A stretch of 64,000 nucleotides of DNA from Rotaria sordida. Lineage: Eukaryota > Rotifera > Eurotatoria > Philodinida > Philodinidae. The stretch's first letter is position 1. Each line of letters opens with the position of its first letter. Shown in pieces: positions 33,099-43,902 of this stretch. The notes under the pieces were generated by a model. That model was not told the DNA's origin. It was given only the letters and a program-made list of their open reading frames with translations, and ran no database searches. Both the position numbers and the translations under genes were made by a program. The stretch spans positions 1 to 64,000 of the forward strand of contig CAJNOL010000490.1 in assembly GCA_905250125.1 (NCBI GenBank), in the 5' to 3' direction.

Positions 33099-35222
33099 TC
33101 AATTTTGCTTAGATTTTTTTGAAAGAGAAGATGTTGATGAATTTATATTTGTATTTTTTTTAATATTTTTTGATGTTGTATCATCTGTATTTGTTAAATT
33201 TTCTAATATATCTGGTAAAGATTGATCAATTAATTGATTTTCTGTAGCTTGAAAATGTGATGTTTTCCAAGCTTCTCGAAGTTTATCAAGTATTATTTTA
33301 TAATTCGGTCCTTGTTTAATGCCTTTTGATTCCAGTGTTTTACCGGAAACAGGAAAACGTGGTATTATCCATTCAGATAACTGTTGTGCTTCAGTTAAAT
33401 AATGTTGATATTTAAGTAATTCAACTATTTTTTCTTTTGCAGTTGAATCCTGTATAATTAAATCAACAAGTAAATCTTTGTATGGTTTCAATGGATCTAT
33501 TGATGACGAATCAAGAATCGATAGTGAATCACGATAATTAATAATTAATTGAGCTAGACGACGACAATCATTGGAATATTTTATACGTTGTTCAAAAGTT
33601 CCTATCTAAATTCAATATTAAAATAAAATCAATTTACTTCATGGAATCGATTTAAATATATTATGACTTTAATTTAAAAGATAAAACTCAAAAATTATTC
33701 GAACAAGTTTATTTTCTATTGCCATAAACGCTAATTATAATAATAATTAAAGTAGTGATTTATGTCAAGAGTTTTATTTCGAACAAGAATTTTTGAAGAT
33801 GAAAATGATTGCTAGTTTTCCAAGGATAGGGTCTCTGAACAGCTTAGTTTTTCAACTTTTAGAATACGCAAATAGAGTTCTTTTTGAATTACTCAGGATG
33901 ATAGAAGAAATATTTCTCTACGATGTTTTTTGATCGAGATACATCAGTCTTACACAAGGGATAAAAGTTGTTGTCTTTTTTTTTGCTATTTCATATGAAA
34001 ACATCATTTTTATGTCTTTCGTAACATTGACGTATCTCGGTCAAAAAACATCGTGGAGAGCTGGAAGATGTACCATTTTATATCAATTGGAATAATTGAT
34101 TTATGTTTTACTTCTGATTTGTTAACTTTAAATTTTATTAATTTACCTCATTTGTATTACGAAAAAGTTTTGTTAATATAGTCATTGAATGTGGTTTAGC
34201 ATGACAACATTGTCGACAATGATCTTCAAATCGATCAAGATCAATATCAGATGGAATACCTTTGATTGAATTATTCATTATTAAAATTAACAAACAAAAG
34301 ATTAAATCTTACCAAGATATGGTCCAATATTTTGTTCAAGCATAACTTTTAATATTGGACCAGCATTTCTACCTTCTGCAATACGTTTTAATTCAATCCA
34401 TAAACGTTCACCAGCAATATCTAAATAGCAAAATATAAATTTTTTTATATTTATTAAATTATTATTATAATACCTCGTAAACCATGAACATTTTCTCTAA
34501 TTGCTTTTAATGATTGTTCATCATGTACAGCATTATCATATGCAAAACGGCCAAAGAATCTTTTGTATTTTTTTTAATTTTTAATAAATTTAAAAATAAA
34601 ATATAGAATTTTTGTTTCATTTACCGAAAATATCTGAGAATACGAAGATAATCTTCACAAATACGTTGAACAGGATCACCAACAAAACGAATACGACGAT
34701 GTTCAAGATCATCAATACCATTGAAATAATCATAAACTATTCCATCAAGATCTAAATAAGAAAAATTTTATAATCAATAATTTACTTTATTTATTTATTT
34801 TCTTTAAACTAACCAAGAAAAAGTGCATTAATTGTAAGATCTCGTCGATTAGCATCTAATTGCCAATCTTGTGTATATTCAACAACAGCATGTCTACCAT
34901 CAGTAGTAACATCAATTCTTAATGTTGTTACTTCAAAATTTTCCATATCATCAACTCGTGCTGTTATTGTTCCATGTTTTTCACCATTAGAATTAATCAT
35001 TCTTATATTTGCTTTTATTAACATATCTTTAACTTGTTCAGGTGTTGCTGTTGTTGCAAAATCAACATCATGTGGAATAATACCCAATAAAATATCTCGT
35101 ACTGCACCACCAGCTACACGTATTTCATATTGATTAGCTTTAAATAATTCTGCTAATTTCAATAAAGATGGTGTTAATAAAGCTCGAAATTCAGGTGTAT
35201 CTATTTTTTGTTTAATTAACAT
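33099..35222 (-). CDS. CCA-adding tRNA nucleotidyltransferase, copy B (449 aa)
   Basis: Adds CCA to tRNA 3' ends using CTP and ATP; animal TRNT1 serves nucleus/cytosol and mitochondria. Exons in transcript order: 35222-34814, 34751-34625, 34559-34474, 34420-34313, 34259-34147 and 33605-33099. All class II motifs are intact: [24 protein letters not shown] (DxD), [11 protein letters not shown], the flexible loop [26 protein letters not shown], then RIRFVGDP and the templating motif [16 protein letters not shown]. The C-terminal body includes [19 protein letters not shown] and [14 protein letters not shown], and the end is Lys/Ser-rich. Judging by its motifs it is the housekeeping copy. The last intron (33606-34146, 541 nt) holds a hairpin repeat. 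It starts 190 bp after the L11 stop. Confidence 0.93.
33919..34055. repeat. Hairpin repeat in the last intron of CCA-adding copy B
   Basis: The arms 33919-33946 and 34028-34055 are 28 nt with three mismatches in inverted orientation (cgatgttttttga-cgagata). The loop is about 80 nt. This is a MITE-like insertion that explains the enlarged intron. Confidence 0.75.
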
Positions 35223-35412
35223 TTTTTTTTTTCAAATATGTGAATATGAAGCAACGAAAGGAATTGAATCAGAATGATGACATATATATATATATATTAC
35301 AATATCATCTAGAAAGTATTTCAAAATAAAAAGGAAAGAACACAACAGAACAGAAAGAAATGAGGCAATTACAAAGCTAGTAAAAAAAAACAATAACAAT
35401 AATGACACATCA

Positions 35413-36502
35413 TTATTTTTTGCCACCTTTTTCAGCAGCAGCGGCAGCAGTAGCTCCACGTAAAAGTTTTGCTTGTTGAGCTTCTTCAGCTTCTTTAGCT
35501 TGTTTTTCATGAAGTGCACGTAATTCTTCCATGTATTTTGTTTGTTCTTCAACATTCAATGTACTAACAACTTCCATACCAATTTTATTTGCATGTTGAA
35601 TTAATATACGACACATTTCTTTCATTGTTAAACCTTGATAAGGTTCATCTATAGATAAAAAAGAAAAAAGAAAATCTATTGCCATATCTATTTAAGGATA
35701 CATTTCTTCACTATTCTTTTACTTAATCCCTCAGAAATCTAATCAGGAAGCAGTGACGAAACATTATTGATCGTAAATTAACAACATCTGTCATGATCTA
35801 TGAATACAAAGGATTCAAATTTTTATTTCTCTACTTCAATACTTCTTTTCGATCGTGTTTCACAAAAAAAAAATCTACAATACTTTATTCTAAACTTATA
35901 TTACCTTGAATTTTCACTTTAGCTATTTCATAGATATGTTTAACACTTATTCGACCACCAGGTTCTTTACCTTTATAAAAAGATAAAAATTTTTTTTTTT
36001 CAAAAAGAAAATTTGAAAATAGGAACTAACCAATATTAAGTGCTGGTCGTTTAAGACCAGCTGCTTGTAAGAGAAGATGTTCAATTGCTGGCGTATAAAA
36101 AACTAATTCATATGTTCGATCAGGCTAAAAGAATAATAAAACTATGAATTCATTTAAATAGAAGAAAAAAAACTTTATAGATAACTAACTTTAACATAAA
36201 CATGACATGGTAAAGGTATTCCTTCTTTATAATCTTTAGTTCTTTCATTAAAATCTTTACAAAACTGCGCAATATTTAATGAATGTTGACCAAGAATAGG
36301 CCCAAGTGGTGGAGCTGGACTTGCTTGGCCAGCTGGAATATCCATTTGAAAATATGGTTGAAGAATAACTTTAGATGCAGCTGCCTTCAATTTTGAGGCC
36401 ATCTTACCAACTTAAAAAAAAACAAATAATTAATTCAATACAAAATTTTTCTTTCCATCAATTGAAAAAATAAACCAAATTACCTTGTTTTGAAGTTGTC
36501 AT
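35413..36502 (-). CDS. MRPL11: Mitochondrial large-subunit ribosomal protein L11 (uL11m), 211 aa
   Basis: Part of the GTPase-associated centre of the mitochondrial 50S-like subunit. Exons in transcript order: 36502-36484, 36410-36190, 36124-36031, 35970-35905 and 35648-35413. Family blocks: [67 protein letters not shown] and the C-terminal domain [17 protein letters not shown]. The end is an Ala/Glu/Lys-rich coil. The first short exon (MTTSKQ, then VGKM) joins in frame. If it is untranslated, the start is instead the ATG at 36400-36402 ([11 protein letters not shown]). The amphipathic Lys/Ala start fits mitochondrial import. Confidence 0.92.
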
Positions 36503-36564
36503 TCTCGAAATTCTTTTTTTTTTATTATCTAATCTAAAACAAAACATAAATAAATTTTTTTTTA

Positions 36565-38133
36565 TTATTCATTTGTTTTATTTAATGAAACATTTTCAAT
36601 ATGTAAATCTTCATCTTCAGATGATTCAGATGGTGGCATATCACGATTAGGTGTATAATCATTAGTAAAACTATCTTGTCCTGTTCGAAAACGTTTATCA
36701 CACTCGATTACAGCTTGTGCTGAATCACATTTTGCATATGCATCAAGTAATGATCCATTAAGTGTATAAAATGCATGTCCCCATTTAAATTTATCAAGTA
36801 ATATTGAACCAAAATCTTGTAAACCAACAATAGCTAATGCTGCAGCAAATGCTTCGACACAAGATAATTGACAAGGTTTACCTAAATAATTAATATTAAA
36901 TCATAAAGAGTGTCTAATCAGTTTTGATTCCTCCCTCCATCAAGTAATATTCCTTTTTTTTCTCCAGTAGAATACGTTGATATTTATAGCATATATATAT
37001 GCTAGAATTTAAGCATCCTATCTCTTATAATCATAGAGATACAAATGATCTAAATTTCATAAGAATTTTTTAAATTATTTTTTGCAAACAGCATGTATGA
37101 AAAAATTGTAGTTATTCGATCAATCTCTCATAACGAGTAACTTTTAGTTTTCAGCGACTTGTCATTTGTTCACATGGTTATCAACATTTTGAAACCGACT
37201 CTTCAAGATGATCAAGATAGTAAATATCGAACAATAGTTCTGATGAATACTATTGAATCTTTATATGATGAACATATTGATCATAGGGTTGATAATGCAA
37301 AATTTACTCATATTTGATCAATCGAGACAATTTGAAGAAAATTGAGAAGAGAAAGATTGAAAATGAATCAGAATCGGAAAATATTTACTGCAGTATAAAG
37401 ACAAGAAAATGATAGAAAAATTACCGAATCAATTGAAACAATTAATAGTTCAAGAGAAGATATAAACATTGACGTACGTTGTCTTGTTATACTGTGTAAA
37501 TCTCGAATTTTATGTTACTTATATCTCTTTAACTGTAAGAAATAGAAATCTAAAATTCTAGCGTAGAGTAGATTCAGATCTCTAGTATATATGCTGTAAA
37601 TATTAAATAATAATAAATATATGAGAAAAGAATATCAATTGATGGAGATTCAAAACTTATTAAACATTCTATATAAATAAAAATCAAATACCATAATTAA
37701 CATTATTAGTAGCAATAAGATAAGGAAGTAATCTTAAATGTTTGCCTTTCATACGAGAAAATGGTGTTTCATCAAGTTTTGCCCATGAACAATCAACAAC
37801 AGCAATACCACTGTGTAATATTAATTGTTTATCATCAGGTGATACACATTGTTGACCAATAGGTGAAAGAATAATACCACCAAAATGACTGCCTAATTTT
37901 AATTGTTTAACAAATCCATGTCGAACAAGTTTACGACCAGTACATCGTTTAGGATCACATTGATTAACATCCCACATAGCTAAAGGTACATGAATTTGTT
38001 CAATTTTTTCTTCATCATCTCTATCATCATTAGCAGAATGATATTGTTCTTCATCAGAATCAGATTTCGGAGCACGATCGATATATTGTCGATCTTTATG
38101 ATGATTATTTTTTTTAGTTATTCTATGAGACAT
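36565..38133 (-). CDS. TSR3: TSR3, 18S rRNA aminocarboxypropyltransferase (252 aa)
   Basis: Transfers the aminocarboxypropyl group of S-adenosylmethionine to the hypermodified pseudouridine of 18S rRNA, a late cytoplasmic step in 40S maturation. Two exons: 38133-37692 and 36881-36565. The core reads [76 protein letters not shown] and [15 protein letters not shown], then [15 protein letters not shown]. This is near-textbook for the family. The N-terminus is polar and acidic, and the C-terminus is acidic ([12 protein letters not shown]). The single intron is 810 nt and contains an odd open stretch at 37147-37317. Confidence 0.93.
37147..37317 (+). pseudogene. Unidentified coding-like fragment in the TSR3 intron
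   Basis: An open plus-strand stretch reads [20 protein letters not shown], then [20 protein letters not shown] and [15 protein letters not shown] before a stop. The composition looks like protein. It faintly resembles the region around 'ILKPF--AT' of hAT transposases, but I cannot confirm this. Confidence 0.3.
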
Positions 38134-38653
38134 CTATAAGAAAAAAACAACATAACAAATAGAATTTTCTCAATATTTTTATTTAAGTTTACAATAAAGC
38201 AAATTTGTCTATTAGAAATGATTGACAAGATAAGCTCATTAAATTTCTTTGGGTTTTTTTTTTGTATATATTTTTTTAAATGTTATTTATATTTGCAAAT
38301 ACATTTTTCAAGTATTTGCATTTTAAAGCAATAAGTGAATCTATTCAGATTTCTGATTGATGACAAAAATAATACTTGTCATAAATGTTGATCGTCATAG
38401 TTATTGCTATAATAATTTTAATAACTAACAGTAGGTAGGCGAAATGTAACAATCTTTCTTTTTCCTTCTCCATCAGTATTAAAAACACCTTTTTATATCA
38501 AAAAAATCAATCGAGATTTCTTTTCTTTTTTTTTGTCTTGGTCTTCCACATTTCTTCTCAAAAGCATTCATTTCCGTTTCGAACAACAATCGATATTATT
38601 CCGTTCTTGAAAAAAAGAAAAACGGGCAATAGAAATGATAATATTAAATTTAA
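38134..38653. other. Divergent promoter region between TSR3 (-) and the gene at 38654 (+)
   Basis: About 520 bp, AT-rich with long T and A runs. Since the genes point away from each other, it should contain both promoters. No defined motif identified. Confidence 0.45.
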
Positions 38654-39819
38654 ATGGAAAAATCACTCGAACAATTAAAACATATTGAACGAATATCACG
38701 ACAAACACGTCATCATCGAACACATTTAAATCAAATATGTGATCAAAATTTACGAACAAAATTACATGATTTAGATAATGAACGTGAACAAATTATTACA
38801 CGTTCAATATCACGTCGAGAATTTGAAGAAAAACGAAAACAATTACTCGGTATTACGATTAAACAAATTGCAAGAGAACGACAACAAGAACCTTTACGAA
38901 TTAATACAACACAAATCGAACAAGAAACAATTGAAAAACTTTCAGAGGATAATGGTAAATAACAATAATACACTTTCAATTTCAATGTTATGTTTTGACT
39001 TGAAAAAACTACATGCGTTGAATATTAAAAAAAGAAATTGTTGACGAAAGAGAACTATAATTTTTGTAATGACTAAAAATATTAGTTATTTAAAGACAGT
39101 TCAAACTCTTACAGATATTTTCGTTGATAACTAAGAAAGAAATAATTGAAATTAAGATATTTATCAATCACTTGTATTCTAACATATTACAATTAAGATT
39201 TTCTTTTCACCATAGGATACATTTTCTTATTAAAACTAAAGAAATCTTCTCTTTTTTTTTGATTATTAATCATTTTCTGTGTTAAAAACAAAAATAACTA
39301 TGACTAAAAATATTTCAAATAAAATAAAACTAAAATCTACAAAATGTATTACAAATTCTAGAAAGTCGTCCATCATCCTCCATTAAATTACCTTCAGCTG
39401 GAACATCATGTCGGCTATTTTCACATAATTGTCAACTTTATCCATGTCAACCAATCTATGAATATACTAGTTTTGTAAAAAAAGAAAATGATCAAACATT
39501 ACGAAAACGTAATTCATCTATAGGAAATTCTATTAAATCATCTCATAAACCACATATAAAAGAAGTATTGACAACTATTCAAGAGAGACAACATCAACAA
39601 AATCGTCGACAATTAGCATTAACAATGCAAAATCAATATCATTTAGCTCATCGACATGAATCTATGCAACGAACAATGACAGTACTTGATGAACAAAGTC
39701 GTCTATTACATGAACGATTAATTGAGAAAAAAACATTCGGTTATAATAGAGAACGTCAACATCAATTATCACAAGCTATTCAAAGTCATTTAAAAATAAC
39801 TGCGAAATTTTGCGCATAA
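38654..39819 (+). CDS. Unknown highly charged, probably coiled-coil protein (252 aa)
   Basis: Two exons: 38654-38954 and 39362-39819, phase 1 junction. The first part (MEKSLEQLKHIERISRQTRH, then RTKLHDLDNEREQIIT) and the last part (QERQHQQNRRQLALTMQNQ, then DEQSRLLHERLIEKKTFG) are Glu/Arg/Gln/Leu-rich with heptad-like spacing. The centre has several cysteines (CRLFSHNCQLYPCQP). No signal peptide, membrane helix or catalytic motif. I do not recognise the family. Such proteins are often cytoskeletal or ciliary, but that is a guess. The start is the first ATG of the open frame. Confidence 0.7.
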
Positions 39820-39903
39820 AATTAAAAATAAATAAAACAAAAAAAAAAGAATTTATATTTATTTAAACATTTTTTCAATGTTATTTCATTAAATGTGTTT
39901 TTA

Positions 39904-41367
39904 TTACTTTTTTTCTTTGTTTGTAGATGATATCATATAATACTTTTCAAAAATATCTTCGTCAAGCATCATCCGACTATTGCCATATATACTATACAAA
40001 TCATTATAGTATTAATAAATAAAAATTTTTAATTTATTAATTTACTTTGTACAGTTCTATAGAAATTTGACAAGCAATAATATTTTCCAAAGAAATACCT
40101 GCATTGATAACATCTTCACGACTATTAAATATATATGATGAATTATTAGATAATAAATCAATGAAAGAAAAATGCAGATTTTTATTTACTTTATCGATAG
40201 ATCTTAAAGATCATTTGTATTCATTCTATAATATGTTGAAGATACATTTCTTTTTCGGGCTACATCGTCAAATTTATTAAGTTCACTATTTCAAATCGTC
40301 GATAAATATTTCGCATCAATATCTAAATATGTACGCAAGTAGAAAAATAAAAGCAAAATAATAACCGATGCAAAAGTTTTTGAAAGAATATCGAAATTTT
40401 ATTTCTCAACAATATAATATCAGATTGACTTGAACTATTTGTTGTTTGAAAGAGCAAAATTTGGAAAGTATATGCATAGAATAAAAAAATTCTTCATCCG
40501 ATTGATTTATGTTGTGCGAGAATATCCTTTCTACTGATCTTAAAAAACCATTTATTTGGCAATTAGTATTACTTCAATACCTACGTGCAGTTACAAGAAT
40601 ATGTCGTTGGGTAGAGCTAAACAATTGCATCTAAGATATAAATTTTCGAAAAATATTCATATACTTTTCAAAACTCTTACAGTCTCACTATGTTTTTATC
40701 AAACTGATTTTCTAGCAGAGGAAACATTATAAGAGAGAATTTTCTAATCAATAATATAACCGAAAATAAATTTCCGAATATATAGAATAATAGAGATTGA
40801 AAAGCTCTATTCATGGATAAGTTTAATTCAAAGTTTGAGACCAGCGAAATCATGAAGTCAACCACTGAAAATGTAGAAAAGTAGAATTGTAAAGACATTT
40901 TGAACATTACTCCCTAATTGACATACATCATAGTAAAGCAACAGTAAAAATTTTAACTATGTTAACTTTTTTCATTCTTCAAACTTTACTCTTTCGCACA
41001 AAAGAACAGTTCAGATCGATTCGATACGGGGCTGTTGAGAAATGAGTCTCAACATTTTTTCAAAGGCTTTTGGCATGGCTTAAATATATACGACGAATAA
41101 AACTTACCAATAGTAAAATGTTCTATCAGAATCAATTAATACTATTACTTGACATGCCTTTTCTGTACTTAATTGTTCGAAACTTATTTTAAATTCTTTC
41201 AAAGAAATAAATATTCTATTCAAATAATTATTTATTCATGACATTGAGTTTTGTTCGTCGATTTAATTCAATAAGAATAACATGTGTTGTAGGTTGACTT
41301 AATTTCAATGTTTCATAGTTTGGTAATGATGACATAAAGCGATAAATTAATTGAATTAATGAACGGT
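39904..41367 (-). pseudogene. Broken or decaying unidentified gene
   Basis: Pieces of clear protein-like sequence lie in order on the minus strand. The exon from 41367 reads RSLIQLIYRFMSSLPNYETL, then HVILIELNRRTKLNVMNK and a stop. A one-base shift continues it as NRIFISLKEFKISFEQLSTE and KACQVIVLIDSDRTFYYW up to a GT donor. Positions 40330-40200 read DIDAKYLSTI, stop, NSELNKFDDVARKRNVSS, stop. Positions 40205-40053 read HFSFIDLLSNNSSYIFNS, then REDVINAGISLENIIACQIS. The last exon, 39991-39904, reads IYGNSRMMLDEDIFEKYY and ends in a Lys-rich tail with a stop. Two in-frame stops and a frameshift argue for a pseudogene, although missed introns could explain some. Family not recognised. Confidence 0.5.
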
Positions 41368-41867
41368 CTATAGACAAAAAGAAATAGTTATTTCGTAAGA
41401 AACATATTAAAATAGTTTACTTGAATATATTCAATGCATTATAATTGTATAGTAGACTTTTTCTTTAAAGCTAATCTGCTGACAACTAACTAGAGTTGAA
41501 ATAAAATAAATTTTATGTACATATCTATAATTTTCATTGCTTGATAGAACATCCAGTCTTTCATTTGTCGTTTGAATCAAGAGAGGGCGCTCTATATTAT
41601 TGTACTTTACGAAAACTCTATCAAGCTTTTATGAATATTTCATATGATCAATGAGTGATACAGATGAATTTTTAATTGCTAGAATAAAAAAAGGTGTTTA
41701 TATCAATAAGTACATTTTGACAATCACTAAATCATACATATTTATCTATAACAAGTTTATCGTTTAATTACAATCATTCTATGACATTGATTGCTATTTA
41801 ATCTAGATTACCTATTGTTTTACTGCCAAGCCTGTGAATTTTTGTTTTAAAAATTTATCATCACTAA

Positions 41868-42490
41868 CGAAGGAATCTTCCCAACATGGAAGTCGCTTTT
41901 CATTTCGCACGCTGTACATAAGGTAGACTCTAGTGAGCTATGAAAAACTTCAAAAGAATACGAGTCTTCTAGACTTTTCCTACAAAGTTATAGCCGTTTT
42001 ACTAAAATTTTAGCCTCTAGCAGGCTCTATGTAAAAAAATCGAATGATGATATTTGACCTGAAATATTGTCCATAGATAGATCTAAGTGTAAATAGAATG
42101 TCTTGAAAATTTCAGCTTAAAAGAATGTTCCTTTTACGGGATATTGAATTCCAAAAAAAAAAACATGAGATTATCAAATCTTTCATGGAATAGGAGTGAT
42201 TTTCGTGCATCTATTGTCTCATGAAGAGAATGTGTTTTTAAGCTGAAATCGTCAGGACATTCTAGTTACAAGTAAGCCTATCCATGAGCGAAATTTCAGG
42301 TTAAAATATTACCATTCAATTATTTTGTGCATACTGTCCTACAGGTTAAATTTTCAGAAAAACGGCTATAACTTTGAAGAAAAGGCTCAGGGGACGACAG
42401 TTCTTTGGGAGTTTTTATTACCTCCCGGAATTCACCTTATACATATAGCCCAAAGTCAAAAGCGATTTCCAAGTTGGAAAGGTTTCCTCA
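41868..42490. mobile_element. Fold-back element 3: about 250-nt diverged inverted arms
   Basis: The left half (41868 to about 42120) matches the reverse complement of the right half (about 42240-42490) over its length at roughly two thirds identity. Shared blocks include gaa-tcgctttt, ataaggt, aaagttatagccgttttnctnaaa, cctgaaat and tagaatgtc followed by atttcagcttaaaa. It has the same architecture as the elements at 26480 and 27499, without obvious sequence similarity to them. Confidence 0.75.
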
Positions 42491-43206
42491 TTAAATAAAT
42501 ATTATGCTAATGACGTGCACAGTGTAGTTGTTACAACAATAAACAAAAAGACTCTTAGTAGTATTCATTAGTTTTGATGACTGATTTTCTTTCTCATTGA
42601 TATCAACAATAATCATTTAATCAATAGAAATTAGGAACTGTTTGATCAATGTCTTATCTGCATGAAATATTCTTAACATCGATATCTATCCATTGTCTCA
42701 TATTTACGCACTTCTTAAATTTCATTTGACTTGTGTATTTAAATACAAACGATCATTGTTGATATGAATAATCGAAAAGCATTTTTCTAAAATTGTAGTA
42801 GTCATGCAATTTTAAAAGACTTTCTGTGTAAATAAGCATAAGCTTTTTCTCTTGTTTCTTTTCATGATCGAACAATTTCAATAGTAATAACATTTATTCA
42901 ACAAAGTCCAAGCTATTAATATAAAGATGTAGTTTCATCACTACATGTTTCTAATTTTAACTTAATATCTCGTCAAATTTTTCTCTAAATATATACTATA
43001 TTTCATGAAAGCTATATTCAAATTCTTTATTATATAAAAGTACAAATTTAAAAATACTACAAAAGTAAAATATATCTTGACTAGAAAAGTTTCTTTCATC
43101 ATATGATTTATCAAAAACTCGGAATAGTTTTTTTTTCTTCAAATCGTACAGTTGTCTGATTATTATTGTTCGTCTAATATTCAAATTGTAATGACTATTG
43201 CAACGA
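42491..43206. other. Spacer downstream of the Gag-like gene
   Basis: AT-rich; nothing recognised. The minus frame at 42996-43229 overlaps the 3' end of the Gag-like gene and is a shadow. Confidence 0.5.
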
Positions 43207-43902
43207 CTATATTGGTTGTGCTTGTTCATTATTCAATTTAGTTTGTATGTCATGTCCTCGATTCACAATGGAATGAAGTGCTCTTTGCATTTGAACATTT
43301 TGTTGATTAAATTGTTCACAAACTGTTTTAAGATCTCTAAAAATTGGTGATAATTGATTAACATGGGCATGATTCGACGAAGTTGTCGATTCAGACAAAC
43401 GTGCATTCCATTTTCTTTCAAATTCATTAATCATTGTTTCGAATTGCCTACATAAAATGAAAAGAGAGTAAGATAAATTATTTAATATTATATTTTCAAA
43501 AGCTTACTTTTTTTGCTGCTTCAGTATTTCCATAGCACGTTGTTCAGTTAAAGGTTTTTGAGGACAATTAGAAGCATAATGTCCTTCATTTTGACATCGA
43601 TGACAAATTAATGGCGAATATGATTGAACAGGACATTGTTTTCCATCAATGAGAATATATCCACTGTCGATAATTTTCATAGCAACATTTTCTGCTTTAA
43701 AGTCGATTCGAATGAAACCCATCGGTTTTCCATCTTTATCATAACGTCGAAAAACTTTTTCGACACCTATATAATTATGTCCTAAATCTTGCAATAATTT
43801 TGCTTCATCTAAATCGCATGAAACCTTTGAGGCAACCAATGATCGTGTTGGTAGAAATGACGAATTTTGTGATTGTTGAGACGATTGTCGTTTTGAAGAC
43901 AT
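43207..43902 (-). CDS. Gag-like CCHC zinc-knuckle protein (211 aa), possibly domesticated
   Basis: Two exons: 43902-43508 and 43447-43207, joined in frame through a 60-nt intron. The middle has an RRM-like fold pattern (YIGVEKVFRRYDKDGKPMG, then FIRIDFKAENVAMKIID). A zinc knuckle follows, CHRCQNEGHYASNCP (C-x2-C-x4-H-x4-C), preceded by CPVQSYSPLI. This order is typical of Gag/ORF1 proteins of non-LTR retrotransposons and of host genes derived from them; both bind RNA. The C-terminal exon is Gln/Asn-rich. No reverse transcriptase or poly-A end was found nearby, and there is an intron, so it is more likely a host gene than a live element. I chose MSSKRQSS as start; the frame is open to 43932. 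Confidence 0.75.
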
